DNA of 64,000 nucleotides from Rothia nasimurium. GTDB lineage: Bacteria; Actinomycetota; Actinomycetes; Actinomycetales; Micrococcaceae. Below, one piece after another: positions 1 through 8,691 of this stretch. The notes under the pieces were generated by a model that was not told where the DNA came from, did not search any database, and saw nothing but the letters and a program-made list of their open reading frames with translations. Positions within the stretch are counted from its first letter, which is position 1; each line of letters starts with the position of its first letter. Location: NCBI RefSeq assembly GCF_004569295.1, contig NZ_SPQC01000003.1, forward strand, positions 1-64,000. Direction: 5' to 3'. A program made the position numbers and the translations under genes.

Positions 1-24
1 GGGTCTACCTGCGGGGTTGCGGGC

Positions 25-1641
25 TTATGCTCGCTCATTCTCTTCTCCTTCTGCCCAGGGGGTCTCGGGGGTGGTGGCCATGTGCTTGGCGTGGGAAGCG
101 CTGGGGGCTTCTTCTTCGTGTTCTACAGCTGCTGCGAGGGCCTCTTCGTAGGTGGCTCCTGCCATCATCTGGCCGAGCACGGAGCGGGGCGTGCTGGGCG
201 GGACGATGCCCATGAGCTCGCCGTGGAAGAAGACGGCGATGCGGTCGGCCAGCCCGTAAACCTCGTCGAGTTCAGTAGAGACGATGATGACGGGCACGCC
301 CTTGTCGCGTTCTTCAACGATGCGCTTGTGGATGAACTCGATGGAGCCGACGTCGACACCGCGGGTGGGCTGGGATGCGACAAAGAGTTCTAGTGGGCGG
401 GAAAGTTCGCGGGCTACGACAATTTTCTGCTGGTTACCGCCGGAGAGGGTCGAGGCGGTGTGCTCCTTGGAGCCCATGCGGATATCGAACTCAGCACCTG
501 CCCGGTCGGCGTTTTCAGAGATCTTGGCACGGTTGAGGGTGCCTGCCGATGAGAAGTCTTTGGTGTCGAAGAGGTCGAGGATCAGGTTCTCTGAGATGGA
601 GAAGGAGCCGACGAGGCCGTCCTTGTTGCGGTCTTCGGGCACAAAGCCGACGCCGGTGCGCAGGACCTGCTTGGTGGTCATACCCAGCAACTCGGTGCCG
701 TTGAGCTTCATGGAGCCGGTGGCCTTGGGGTGCAGGCCGATGATGGATTCTGCCAGTTCGGTCTGGCCGTTGCCCTGCACACCGGCAACGGCGAGAATTT
801 CGCCGCCGTGCACGGTGAAGGTGACGTCCTTGAGCAGGGGCACGCCGTTCTCGGCAACCAGGGTGAGGTTTTCGACAGCGAAGGTCTGGTCGTTGGTCTG
901 GGCCTCAGACTTGTCGACGGTCAGCTGCACGGCCTTACCCACCATGAGGGAGGCCAGTTCGGTGGTCGACATGGAGGGATCAGCATGGCCTACGACCTTG
1001 CCGCGGCGGATGACGGTGATGTCGTCCGAAATTTCGCGGACTTCGCGGAGCTTGTGGGAGATAAAGAGCAGGGACTTGCCGTCCTTGCGGAGCTGGTCCA
1101 TGATGCCCAGCAGCTGGTCAGTTTCTGCCGGGGTGAGCACAGCGGTGGGCTCGTCAAGAATCAGAATCTCTGCGTCACGCACCAGGGCCTTGATAATTTC
1201 AACGCGCTGCTGCACGCCAACGGGCAGGTCTTCAACGATGGCGTCGGGGTCAACAGCAAAGCCGTAGCGGTCTGAGATCTCACGGATCTTACGGCGGGTG
1301 GTCTCAAGATCGAGGGTGCCGCCCTTGAGGGATTCGGAGCCCAGAGCCACGTTCTCGGCAACGGTGAAGACGGGGACCAGCATAAAGTGCTGGTGCACCA
1401 TGCCGATGCCTGCTGCCATGGCGTCTGAGGGGCCTGAGAACTCAACCGGCTGGTCGTCGATGAACAGCTGGCCTTCGGTGGGCTGGTAGAGACCGAAGAT
1501 GACGTTCATGAGGGTGGACTTACCCGCGCCGTTTTCACCCAGCAAGCAGTGTACTGTGCCGGGACGGACCACAAGGTCGATGCTGTCGTTCGCGGTAAAG
1601 TCACCGAAGCGTTTAGTGACCTTGCGCAGTTCGAGTTTCAT
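25..1641 (-). CDS. ABC transporter ATPase, BmpA-type nucleoside/simple-sugar importer
   Basis: 538 aa, two fused nucleotide-binding domains, as in RbsA/YufO/NupO ATPases that energise BMP-lipoprotein importers. The N-terminal domain has a good Walker A (GENGAGKST, residues 35-43) and Walker B (ILILDEPTA), but its signature is degenerate (LPVGVQQR). The C-terminal domain has a degenerate Walker A (GVQGNGQTE) but a canonical signature (LSGGNQQK). This asymmetry is normal for the family. It acts on the inner membrane face with two permeases, which would lie to the left of the window (not seen). The BMP lipoprotein gene is divergent, starting about 350 bp away. The C-terminal 40 residues are acidic and low in complexity. 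Family assignment is firm; the substrate (nucleoside rather than sugar) is inferred. Confidence 0.93.
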   Translation of the reverse strand: MKLELRKVTKRFGDFTANDSIDLVVRPGTVHCLLGENGAGKSTLMNVIFGLYQPTEGQLFIDDQPVEFSGPSDAMAAGIGMVHQHFMLVPVFTVAENVALGSESLKGGTLDLETTRRKIREISDRYGFAVDPDAIVEDLPVGVQQRVEIIKALVRDAEILILDEPTAVLTPAETDQLLGIMDQLRKDGKSLLFISHKLREVREISDDITVIRRGKVVGHADPSMSTTELASLMVGKAVQLTVDKSEAQTNDQTFAVENLTLVAENGVPLLKDVTFTVHGGEILAVAGVQGNGQTELAESIIGLHPKATGSMKLNGTELLGMTTKQVLRTGVGFVPEDRNKDGLVGSFSISENLILDLFDTKDFSSAGTLNRAKISENADRAGAEFDIRMGSKEHTASTLSGGNQQKIVVARELSRPLELFVASQPTRGVDVGSIEFIHKRIVEERDKGVPVIIVSTELDEVYGLADRIAVFFHGELMGIVPPSTPRSVLGQMMAGATYEEALAAAVEHEEEAPSASHAKHMATTPETPWAEGEENERA

Positions 1642-1989
1642 GGGGTGGCTTTCTGTGTGAGAACCGGACGCACACTACGGCCTGATGCAGGCTGCAGAGT
1701 GAAGGAGTGTTTGTGCCTAGTTTAGCGGGTTCCGAAATATCCAAATTCGAACCCCGATGCATAATTATCCCAGAATAAAGCCACTTCCATGTGACTCACT
1801 CTTTAGCAAATACATTTTAAGGAAAAATCTTCTAAACTCTGTATCCAAGCCGCCAAAAGCTACTGTGCAAGTTTACATCGTACCCACTATGATGATTAGA
1901 GTTACAGACAGTTTCTCTGAAAGTACCACTCACACAGTTGGCGTAGACTACACGCCGCTCGCTTTCAGGGCCGTATGAAAAGGACCTCC
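1642..1989. promoter_or_regulatory. divergent promoter region between the ABC ATPase and BMP lipoprotein genes
   Basis: About 350 bp with no convincing gene. It is clearly more AT-rich than its surroundings (about 1735-1930), as expected for back-to-back promoters of two genes of one transporter. I could not pick -35/-10 pairs with good spacing, so no single promoter is claimed. A plus-strand open frame at 1757-1978 has no ribosome-binding site or recognisable product. Confidence 0.4.
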
Positions 1990-3093
1990 ATGTCTCTCAC
2001 ACGCAAGCACCTTGCCTCAACCGGTTCACTGCTGGGCATCTCAGCTCTCCTGCTGGCTGGCTGTGGCGCAGCCCCCGAAGCTTCCTCTTCCTCTTCAACC
2101 TCCAGTGGAAGCAACGACTACCTAGGCTGCATCGTTTCTGATTTCGGCGGTTTCCAGGACAAGTCCTTCAACCAAAACTCCTACAAGGGCTTGAAGGATG
2201 CTGTTGCCGAATATGGCATCAAATACAGGGATGCAGAGTCCACCACCGAAACCGAATATGCACCCAATCTTGACCAGATGGTACAGTCTGGCTGCAACCT
2301 GACCATCACCGTTGGCTTCGGCCTGGCAGATGCCACCAAGGAAGTAGCAGAAGCTAACCCCGACATGCACTTCACCATCGTTGACGATAACTCCATCGAG
2401 CTCGACAACGTGCGCCCCATCGTTTTTGATACCGCCCAGGCTGCCTTCCAGGCAGGCTACCTGGCCGCGGCCCAGACCAAGACCGGTAAGGTTGCAACCT
2501 ACGGCGGTATGGAATTCCCCACCGTTACCATCTTCATGGACGGCTTTGCCCAGGGCGTTGCCTACTACAACGAGCAGAAGGGCGCCAACGTTGAGGTACT
2601 CGGCTGGAACACTGAGGCCCAGTCAGGCACCTTCACCGGTGACTTCGAAGACGCCACCAAGGGCAAGACCAACACCCAGAACTTCCTGGACCAGGGCGCA
2701 GACATCATCCTGCCCGTAGCTGGCCCCGTAGGTTCCGGTACTCTCGAAGCTGTCAAGGAATACAACGCCACCAGCCCCGAGAACCTCGCCTCTGTGATTT
2801 GGGTTGACGCTGACGGTGTTGAAACCAACCCCGACTTCCAGGACATCATCCTGACCTCCATCATGAAGAAGATGGACGCCGCTATCACCGAAACCATCAA
2901 GTCAGACATGGACGGTAACTTCACCTCCGACGCCTACATCGGCACCCTGGAGAACGACGGCGTTGGCCTGGCCCCCTTCCACAGCTTCGAATCAGCAGTC
3001 TCAGACGAGACCAAGGCTGAGCTCGACAAGATCAAGGAAGACATCATCTCAGGTACCATCAAGGTCGAAACTGCAGGTACCCCCACCGCCTAA
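1990..3093 (+). CDS. BMP-family substrate-binding lipoprotein
   Basis: 367 aa from ATG 1990, chosen over an in-frame ATG at 1975 because AAAAGGA (1978-1984) sits five bases upstream of it. The signal peptide ends in a lipobox (LLAGC, Cys25), so the mature protein is a membrane-anchored lipoprotein. A Ser/Thr-rich linker follows, then a periplasmic-binding-protein-like fold of the BmpA/Med family with the typical FGGFQDKSFNQNSY stretch near the mature N-terminus. It should capture a nucleoside or related substrate and deliver it to the permease served by the divergent ATPase at 25-1641. Length is normal. Substrate is inferred from family only. Confidence 0.92.
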   Translation: MSLTRKHLASTGSLLGISALLLAGCGAAPEASSSSSTSSGSNDYLGCIVSDFGGFQDKSFNQNSYKGLKDAVAEYGIKYRDAESTTETEYAPNLDQMVQSGCNLTITVGFGLADATKEVAEANPDMHFTIVDDNSIELDNVRPIVFDTAQAAFQAGYLAAAQTKTGKVATYGGMEFPTVTIFMDGFAQGVAYYNEQKGANVEVLGWNTEAQSGTFTGDFEDATKGKTNTQNFLDQGADIILPVAGPVGSGTLEAVKEYNATSPENLASVIWVDADGVETNPDFQDIILTSIMKKMDAAITETIKSDMDGNFTSDAYIGTLENDGVGLAPFHSFESAVSDETKAELDKIKEDIISGTIKVETAGTPTA

Positions 3094-3123
3094 GCAGGCA
3101 GGTTAGCCTCGGGCTACTCACAG

Positions 3124-3158
3124 CGGCTCACACACTCAAGAAGGAGAGGTGTGAGCCG
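3124..3158 (+). terminator. hairpin after the BMP lipoprotein gene
   Basis: Perfect 10-bp stem CGGCTCACAC (3124-3133) / GTGTGAGCCG (3149-3158) with a 15-nt loop, 30 bp after the stop codon at 3093. The following bases (TAATTATTTC) are AT-rich but not a clean T-run, so termination is likely but not certain. Confidence 0.55.
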
Positions 3159-3202
3159 TAATTATTTCACATAGTATAAAATCAGAAAGATTAAGTTAGT
3201 TT

Positions 3203-3538
3203 CTAGTTCCATAGCACGTTCTTCCAAATAACCTTCTCATTGTATCCACAAGTGGCAGATGAGACCTGTCCGGGAGCAACGATAGGACCAAATACATAAT
3301 GCTCCTTTCAACCTTGCAATAGTGACCAGCCGCGGCAAAGCACTGAAACCTGATATATCGAAGGACGCTGGAAGCCTGGAATTTGGTTGCATATTACGCT
3401 AGCAGTTCGGCCTTCCACCCACATGCTACAGTTCGAGTTCTAGCCAGCTGCGTTGGCAGGCGCAATCCCACCAAAAACGCTCAAAGAAATTAACAGAGTG
3501 ATAAAGAAAGTGCCAATAAGATTCCTGACGCGAATCAT
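3203..3538 (-). pseudogene. decayed gene for a small secreted protein (two in-frame stops)
   Basis: ATG at 3538 is preceded by AAGGGGA. It opens a textbook Sec signal peptide (MIRVRNLIG..., hydrophobic core, then APANA-AG). The frame is cut by TAG at 3440-3442, just after the predicted cleavage site, giving 32 codons. The same frame continues for 43 codons to TGA (3308-3310), then 34 more to TAG (3203-3205). The downstream parts look protein-like and contain Cys, Trp and Tyr (VFGPIVAPGQVSSATCGY), so I read the whole as one protein of about 110 aa broken by two nonsense codons. The spacing and GP/S-A-C pattern recall small secreted actinobacterial proteins, but that resemblance is from memory. 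The alternative is a 32-aa leader-like peptide plus non-coding DNA. Confidence 0.55.
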
Positions 3539-3607
3539 GACATCCCCTTTCCAATTTTCGATATAGCGACCTGCTATACAGAGAAATCTACCACAGCATA
3601 ACGAGAT

Positions 3608-4843
3608 TTATATTACTTTTATCTCAATTGTAGATTCCTGGCGAATAGCCCGCAGCGCAGTCGCGGCCATGACCTGCACTCCGTACTCAATCGCACGTTC
3701 GTCCGGCACGTAATCGCCCCGGTGCAGATCGTAGGTCACTCCACCGGGCACGCGGGTGCCCAGACGGATTAGGGCACCGGGAACCTCCTGAAGCATCCAG
3801 GCAAAGTCTTCCCCACCCATGGACTGCTCCACCAGCACCACGGAGTCCTCCCCCAGCTCCGCGCGGGAGGCCGCCTCAATCATGGCCACCTCATCTTCGG
3901 TATTGACGGACGGCGGCACCCCCCGGTAATGCTCCAGCTCAACCTCTACGTTGTAGGGGGCAGCAATCTGATCGACCACCTCATCGAGCATGGCACCGGC
4001 CTGCTTCCAAACGTATGCGTCAAGGCAGCGCATGGTACCGGCCAAGAAAGCGGTAGACGGAATAGCGTTGGGAGCTACCCCAGCCTCAATCTGCCCCCAG
4101 GCAACCAGCACGCCGGAGCGGACGTCCGTCTTGCGCGAGAGCACAGCAGGCACGTTAATCGCGATTTGGGAGAGGGCGTAAATGACGTCCTCGGTCAGGT
4201 GCGGGCGGGAGGTGTGCCCGCCGCGGCCCTTAAGAGTAATTTTGATGGTGTCGGAGGCACTAGTAATAGCCCCGATGCGGGTACCGATTTTACCCACGTC
4301 AACCTTAGGTTCACAGTGCAGAGCGAAGGCGCGGGGCACGCCCTCGAGGATACCCTGGGCAATGACATCCACCGCCCCGCCGGGCAGCTGCTCCTCAGCC
4401 GGCTGGAAAATAATGCGCACGGTACCATCCAGGGGAAGCTCCTGGTGAAGGCGGTGCAGGGCAATAGCCACCCCCAGCATGACGGTCTGGTGAATATCGT
4501 GACCGCAGGCATGCATGACGCCATCGACCTGAGAAGCGTAGGGCAGGTCAGTTTCTTCCTGAATAGGCAGGGCATCGATATCGGCACGCAGGGCAGCGGC
4601 CATCGGGCCAGAACCCACATCCACATAGCAGCCGGTACCCTTCAAATGCTTGGGTGCCAGCCCCGCCTCGGTGAGGGTACGGAAAATACGCTCGGTCGTC
4701 TTGTTCTCAAGGTACGACAGCTCAGGGTTCTGATGCACTTCACGCCGAAATGCAATCAGTTCCGGCACCAGGGTACGCAGACGTTGGGCAAACAAGGGTG
4801 AGCTCAGATCCAAGGAGCTTGCAGCAAAAGAATAGGACGACAT
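3608..4843 (-). CDS. M20-family amidohydrolase (hippurate/N-acyl-amino-acid hydrolase type)
   Basis: About 411 aa from ATG 4843; an in-frame ATG at 4864 is possible but lies on the tail of the sdh terminator with no Shine-Dalgarno. AGGGG lies 13 bases before 4843, which is long, so the start is uncertain. Metal-site motifs of the M20D subfamily are present: HACGHD, PAEEQLPGGA, ALHCEP and GGEDFAW. The dimerisation domain lies between (GGHTSRPH). The enzyme should hydrolyse N-acyl amino acids in the cytoplasm; IAA-amino-acid hydrolase, HipO and AmaA share this fold, so the substrate is open. It follows sdhB on the same strand but is separated by a strong terminator, so it needs its own promoter. 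Confidence 0.9.
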   Translation of the reverse strand: MSSYSFAASSLDLSSPLFAQRLRTLVPELIAFRREVHQNPELSYLENKTTERIFRTLTEAGLAPKHLKGTGCYVDVGSGPMAAALRADIDALPIQEETDLPYASQVDGVMHACGHDIHQTVMLGVAIALHRLHQELPLDGTVRIIFQPAEEQLPGGAVDVIAQGILEGVPRAFALHCEPKVDVGKIGTRIGAITSASDTIKITLKGRGGHTSRPHLTEDVIYALSQIAINVPAVLSRKTDVRSGVLVAWGQIEAGVAPNAIPSTAFLAGTMRCLDAYVWKQAGAMLDEVVDQIAAPYNVEVELEHYRGVPPSVNTEDEVAMIEAASRAELGEDSVVLVEQSMGGEDFAWMLQEVPGALIRLGTRVPGGVTYDLHRGDYVPDERAIEYGVQVMAATALRAIRQESTIEIKVI

Positions 4844-4866
4844 GTATATAGAGTAGCCCCTCATAC

Positions 4867-4905
4867 AAAAAGTCGCGCTCCACAGGGGCTGTGGAGCGCG
4901 ACTTT
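4867..4905 (-). terminator. intrinsic terminator of the sdhCDAB operon
   Basis: Perfect 17-bp stem (4869-4885 with 4889-4905) and a 3-nt loop. Read on the minus strand it is followed by TTTTT. It lies 11 bp beyond the sdhB stop codon, so it ends the succinate dehydrogenase transcript. Confidence 0.92.
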
Positions 4906-4915
4906 CTACCGGCCT

Positions 4916-5701
4916 TTAGAGGGAGCGGGCCAGGATAGCCTGCTTGACCTCGGCAATCGCCTTGGTAATTTCAATACCGCGGGGGCAAGCCTCGGTGCAG
5001 TTGAAGGTGGTGCGGCAGCGCCAGACACCTTCCTTATCGTTGAGAATCTCAAGACGCATGTCACCGGCATCATCGCGAGAGTCGAAAATGAAGCGGTGGG
5101 CGTTGACAATAGCTGCGGGGCCGAAGTACTGGCCGTCGGTCCAGAAGACGGGGCAGGACGAGGTACACGCGGCGCAGAGGATGCACTTGGTGGTGTCGTC
5201 AAAGCGGGCGCGGTCCTCCTGGGACTGGTAGCGCTCGCGCTCCGGCTCGTGGGTGTCGTTGACCAGGAAGGGCATAATCTCGCGGTAGGCCTGGAAGAAG
5301 GGTTCCATGTCTACGATGAGGTCCTTCTCGCAGGGCAGACCCTTGATGGGCTCAACGGTGATGGGCTTGGACAGGTCAAGATCCTTGAGCAGGGTCTTGC
5401 AGGCCAGGCGGTTGCGGCCGTTGATGCGCATAGCGTCGGAGCCACAGATACCGTGGGCACAGGAGCGGCGGAAGGACAGCGAGCCGTCGATCTCCCACTT
5501 AATCTTGTGCAGGGCATCGAGCACACGGTCGGTGCCGTACATGGTCAGCTTGAATTCGTCCCAGTGGGCTTCTGCTGACTCTTCGGGGTTGTAGCGGCGA
5601 ACCTGCACAGTCACGTCGAAGGTGGGAATAGCGCCCGCTTCGCCTGACTCAGACTTCAGCTCAACCTTGGATTCGGGTTCACGTGCTTCAAAATCAGCCA
5701 T
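4916..5701 (-). CDS. sdhB: succinate dehydrogenase iron-sulfur subunit
   Basis: 261 aa from ATG 5701, one base beyond the sdhA stop; a longer frame to 5728 would overlap sdhA by 26 bp. The N-terminal ferredoxin domain carries the [2Fe-2S] ligands (SCAHGICGSDAM ... RLAC). The C-terminal domain carries the cysteines for the [4Fe-4S] and [3Fe-4S] clusters (CILCAACTSSCP and CTEACPRGI). It passes electrons from the SdhA flavin to the membrane quinone site made by SdhC/SdhD. The N-terminus has an extra acidic stretch before the conserved core, common in actinobacteria. Last gene of the operon. Confidence 0.97.
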   Translation of the reverse strand: MADFEAREPESKVELKSESGEAGAIPTFDVTVQVRRYNPEESAEAHWDEFKLTMYGTDRVLDALHKIKWEIDGSLSFRRSCAHGICGSDAMRINGRNRLACKTLLKDLDLSKPITVEPIKGLPCEKDLIVDMEPFFQAYREIMPFLVNDTHEPERERYQSQEDRARFDDTTKCILCAACTSSCPVFWTDGQYFGPAAIVNAHRFIFDSRDDAGDMRLEILNDKEGVWRCRTTFNCTEACPRGIEITKAIAEVKQAILARSL

Positions 5702-5702
5702 T

Positions 5703-7466
5703 TTAGTACTTACGCTCCATCGGTTCATAGCGGGTGAAGGTCACGGGCTTGGTGTCGAAGCGCAGGCCCTTGATGCCTTCCATCTCGGCGTTCTCATCGA
5801 GGTAGACCATTGAGTGCTTCATGAAGTTAGCGTCGTCGCGATCGGGGTAGTCTTCGCGGAAGTGGCCGCCGCGGGACTCCTTGCGGTGCAGGGCAGCCAC
5901 AGACATAACCTTGGCCAGTTCCAGCAGGAAGCCCAGTTCGACCGCTTCAAGCAGGTCGAGGTTGAAGCGCTTGCCCTTGTCTTGAATCTGGATGTTCTTG
6001 TAACGCTCTTCGAGTTCAACAATCTTGTTGACGGCGTTGTGGATGGTTGCCTCGGTGCGGAAGACCTGCATGTCGGCATCCATGACATCCTGCAGTTCCT
6101 TGCGTAGCTGACCTACCTTTTCGGTGCCTTCGCCATTGCGGATCTGGTTGAGCAGCTCCAGGGTAGCGTCTGCGGCGTCATCGGGGACGGGCAGGAAGTC
6201 AGCTGAGGCTGCGTATTCTGCTGCGTAGATACCGGCGCGCTTACCGAAGACGTTGATGTCGAGCAGGGAGTTGGTACCCAGACGGTTGGAGCCGTGGACC
6301 GATACACAGGCGACTTCACCGGCAGCGTAGAGGCCGGGGATGATATCCTCGGAGTTGGAGTGTACCTCTGCCTTGATGTTGGTGGGGATGCCACCCATGG
6401 CGTAGTGGGCGGTGGGGAAAACCGGGACGGGCTCGGTGTAGGGTTCAACGCCCAGGTAGGTGCGAGCGAACTCGGTGATATCGGGGAGCTTCTCGTCGAT
6501 GTGGGAGGGCTCGAGGTGGGTGAGATCCAGAAGCACGTAGTCCTTGTTAGGGCCACAGCCTCGGCCTTCACGAACTTCGTTCGCCATGGAACGGGCCACG
6601 ATGTCGCGGGGGGCAAGGTCCTTAATGGTGGGGGCGTAACGTTCCATGAAGCGTTCACCGTCGGAGTTACGCAGAATACCGCCTTCACCGCGGGCAGCCT
6701 CAGAAACCAGGATGCCCAGGCCTGCAAGGCCGGTGGGGTGGAACTGCACGAACTCCATGTCTTCCAGCGGAATACCGTTGCGCAGGGCAATTGCCATGCC
6801 GTCACCGGTCAGGGTGTGGGCGTTGGAGGTGGTCTTGAAGATCTTGCCACAGCCACCGGAGGCGAAGATAACGCTCTTGGCCTGGAAGACGTGGACGTCG
6901 CCGGTAGCCAGATCGTAGGAGACAACACCTGCGGGGCGGCGGACGCCGTCCTCGTCTTCCACCATAACCAGGTCGAGCACGTAATACTCGTTGTAGAACT
7001 CTACGTTGTGCTTGACGCAGTTCTGGTAGAGGGTCTGCAGAATCATGTGGCCGGTGCGGTCTGCTGCGTAGCAGGCGCGGCGCACAGGAGCCTTACCGTG
7101 GTCGCGGGTGTGACCACCGAAGCGGCGCTGGTCAATACGACCCTCGGGAGTGCGGTTAAAGGGAAGACCCATCTTCTCAAGATCGAGAACGGCATCGATG
7201 GCTTCTTTCGCCATGACCTCAGCTGAGTCCTGGTCTACCAGGTAGTCGCCGCCCTTGATGGTGTCAAAGGTATGCCACTCCCAGTTGTCCTCTTCAACGT
7301 TAGCCAGAGCCGCACACATGCCGCCCTGGGCAGCACCGGTGTGGGAGCGGGTGGGGTAGAGCTTGGTGAGCACAGCGGTGCGGACGCGCTGGCCAGCTTC
7401 GATAGCGGCTCGCATACCAGCGCCGCCTGCGCCGATGATAACGACGTCGTACTTATGTACCTGCAT
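5703..7466 (-). CDS. sdhA: succinate dehydrogenase flavoprotein subunit
   Basis: 587 aa, normal length. The N-terminal FAD-binding Rossmann motif is GAGGAGMRAA. The flavin-linking His lies in RSHTGAAQGGM, and the active-site regions HTRDHGKAPVRR and PTAHYAMGGIP are intact. It oxidises succinate to fumarate in the TCA cycle on the cytoplasmic face of the membrane. The order sdhC-sdhD-sdhA-sdhB is standard. It is 40 bp downstream of sdhD and one base upstream of sdhB, so translation of A and B is probably coupled. Fumarate reductase is a paralogous alternative, but the context and the C-terminus fit Sdh. Confidence 0.97.
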   Translation of the reverse strand: MQVHKYDVVIIGAGGAGMRAAIEAGQRVRTAVLTKLYPTRSHTGAAQGGMCAALANVEEDNWEWHTFDTIKGGDYLVDQDSAEVMAKEAIDAVLDLEKMGLPFNRTPEGRIDQRRFGGHTRDHGKAPVRRACYAADRTGHMILQTLYQNCVKHNVEFYNEYYVLDLVMVEDEDGVRRPAGVVSYDLATGDVHVFQAKSVIFASGGCGKIFKTTSNAHTLTGDGMAIALRNGIPLEDMEFVQFHPTGLAGLGILVSEAARGEGGILRNSDGERFMERYAPTIKDLAPRDIVARSMANEVREGRGCGPNKDYVLLDLTHLEPSHIDEKLPDITEFARTYLGVEPYTEPVPVFPTAHYAMGGIPTNIKAEVHSNSEDIIPGLYAAGEVACVSVHGSNRLGTNSLLDINVFGKRAGIYAAEYAASADFLPVPDDAADATLELLNQIRNGEGTEKVGQLRKELQDVMDADMQVFRTEATIHNAVNKIVELEERYKNIQIQDKGKRFNLDLLEAVELGFLLELAKVMSVAALHRKESRGGHFREDYPDRDDANFMKHSMVYLDENAEMEGIKGLRFDTKPVTFTRYEPMERKY

Positions 7467-7506
7467 TGTGTGAATGCTTCTTTCTAAAATCTAGAGCGCC
7501 AATAGC

Positions 7507-7992
7507 TTACGGGGCGGTGCAGAAGGACGGCAAAAGGTCTGCGGCTGCACCGGCGGGGCAGGGATCAAAGGTGAAGATGACCAGGGTGCCCAGAAGAATC
7601 ACGAAAGCGGTGGCAAGGAAGAGGGCTACCTTCAGGGCAAAGCGCACGCCGTCCTTTTCTGCGTAATCGTCGATGATAACGCGGATGCCGTTAGCGCCGT
7701 GCAGCATAGCCAGCCACAGGAGCAGAAGATCCCAGACCTGCCAGAAGGGGTTAGCCAGCTTACCGCCGACAAAACCGAAGTCAATGCGGTGTACGCCTTC
7801 ACCCATCATGAGATTGACGAAGAGGTGACCGAAAATCAGGATGACCAGCAGAACACCGGAGACACGCATGTAGAGCCAGGCGAACATCTCGAAGTTGTTG
7901 CGCTTGGACGAGGCCCGGTTGTATTTGATACCCGAGACGGTGTTGTCGCGGCTACGGGGAACCGAAATCTTGGTTTTCAGAGGAGTTGCCAT
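7507..7992 (-). CDS. sdhD: succinate dehydrogenase hydrophobic membrane anchor subunit
   Basis: 161 aa with three predicted membrane helices (about residues 40-60, 85-105 and 125-145). The pattern is that of SdhD anchors: RVSGVLLVILIFGH in helix one and the conserved LHGANGIRVIIDDY after helix two. With SdhC it anchors the SdhAB heterodimer and forms the quinone pocket and haem site. The start ATG is three bases from the sdhC stop. The last 15 residues contain two Cys and are Ala/Pro rich, which is not conserved in families I know. Confidence 0.92.
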   Translation of the reverse strand: MATPLKTKISVPRSRDNTVSGIKYNRASSKRNNFEMFAWLYMRVSGVLLVILIFGHLFVNLMMGEGVHRIDFGFVGGKLANPFWQVWDLLLLWLAMLHGANGIRVIIDDYAEKDGVRFALKVALFLATAFVILLGTLVIFTFDPCPAGAAADLLPSFCTAP

Positions 7993-7995
7993 GTC

Positions 7996-8376
7996 TTAGT
8001 GACCCCCAAAGACGAGCATGAAGTGACGGACGAGGAAGGGAACCATGACGACGGCCCAGAGCACCAGGACGCCCCAGAGCATAGCTTTCTGGTTCTTGGC
8101 ACCGTTCTTCCAGAAGTCCACCAGGATAATGCGGATACCGTTAAAGGCGTGGTAGACAATAGCTGCTACCAAAACAGCTTCGCCCAGACCCATGATGGGG
8201 TTCTTGTAGATGTGCATGACGGCGTTGTAGGCCTCGGGAGAGACGCGGACAACAGCGGTATCAAGCACGTGAACCAGCAAGAAGAAGAAAATGGCGATAC
8301 CTGTAATGCGGTGGGCAACCCACGACCACATACCTTCACGGCCGCGGTACAGCGTGCCCTTGGATGTATTCGGCAC
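7996..8376 (-). CDS. sdhC: succinate dehydrogenase cytochrome b556 subunit
   Basis: 126 aa from GTG 8376, chosen because AGGAGG (8384-8389) lies seven bases upstream. The open frame continues to an ATG at 8439, but that segment has no family resemblance. Three membrane helices are visible. The haem/quinone signature is present: AHRITGIAIFFFLLVHVLD in helix one and YHAFNGIRIILVD in helix two, with His residues as probable haem ligands. First gene of the sdh operon. It is transcribed from the 8.4-8.7 kb divergent region shared with manC. Confidence 0.94.
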   Translation of the reverse strand: MPNTSKGTLYRGREGMWSWVAHRITGIAIFFFLLVHVLDTAVVRVSPEAYNAVMHIYKNPIMGLGEAVLVAAIVYHAFNGIRIILVDFWKNGAKNQKAMLWGVLVLWAVVMVPFLVRHFMLVFGGH

Positions 8377-8691
8377 TGAATAACCTCCTGTGTGATGCGA
8401 AACGACACACCGATAGGTTGAGCCCATCTGTGCGCCCACGCAACATACGTATTGTGTGTTCTACTCAACAGCAAGATTAGCAGGTTTTAGGGCCGCTTAC
8501 TTACACCGTGTCACCATCTCTTACCCCCGTATTTCCGGGAAATAGGCAAGGTTTTAATGCCCTTAAGCCAGCTATCGGCGTTATCATGCGGAAGCCGCCG
8601 TGAAGTTTTCCGTCAAAAGTGACCGGCGCCGTACAGTTTAAGGAAAAGATTTCATCATTATGACTTCAATTCTGGGTACACTGTAGAAACA
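8377..8691. promoter_or_regulatory. divergent sdhC / manC promoter region with a 15-bp palindrome
   Basis: 315 bp without a supported gene. It contains the perfect palindrome TATTTCC-G-GGAAATA at 8530-8544, a possible regulator site. On the manC side, TACACT (8677-8682) is a plausible -10 box only nine bases before the manC ATG. No ribosome-binding site is visible there, so manC may be translated from a leaderless or nearly leaderless mRNA. Confidence 0.45.

Noticed and set aside
284-1267. Long plus-strand open frame opposite the ABC ATPase
   Set aside because: Shadow of a strongly supported minus-strand gene; composition is Ser/Arg-rich, no family pattern, no ribosome-binding site.
3929-4801. 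Plus-strand open frame opposite the M20 gene
   Set aside because: Antisense of a recognised enzyme with intact motifs; its own translation shows no domain.
6294-7226. Plus-strand open frame opposite sdhA
   Set aside because: Gly/Val-rich antisense shadow typical of high-GC genes.
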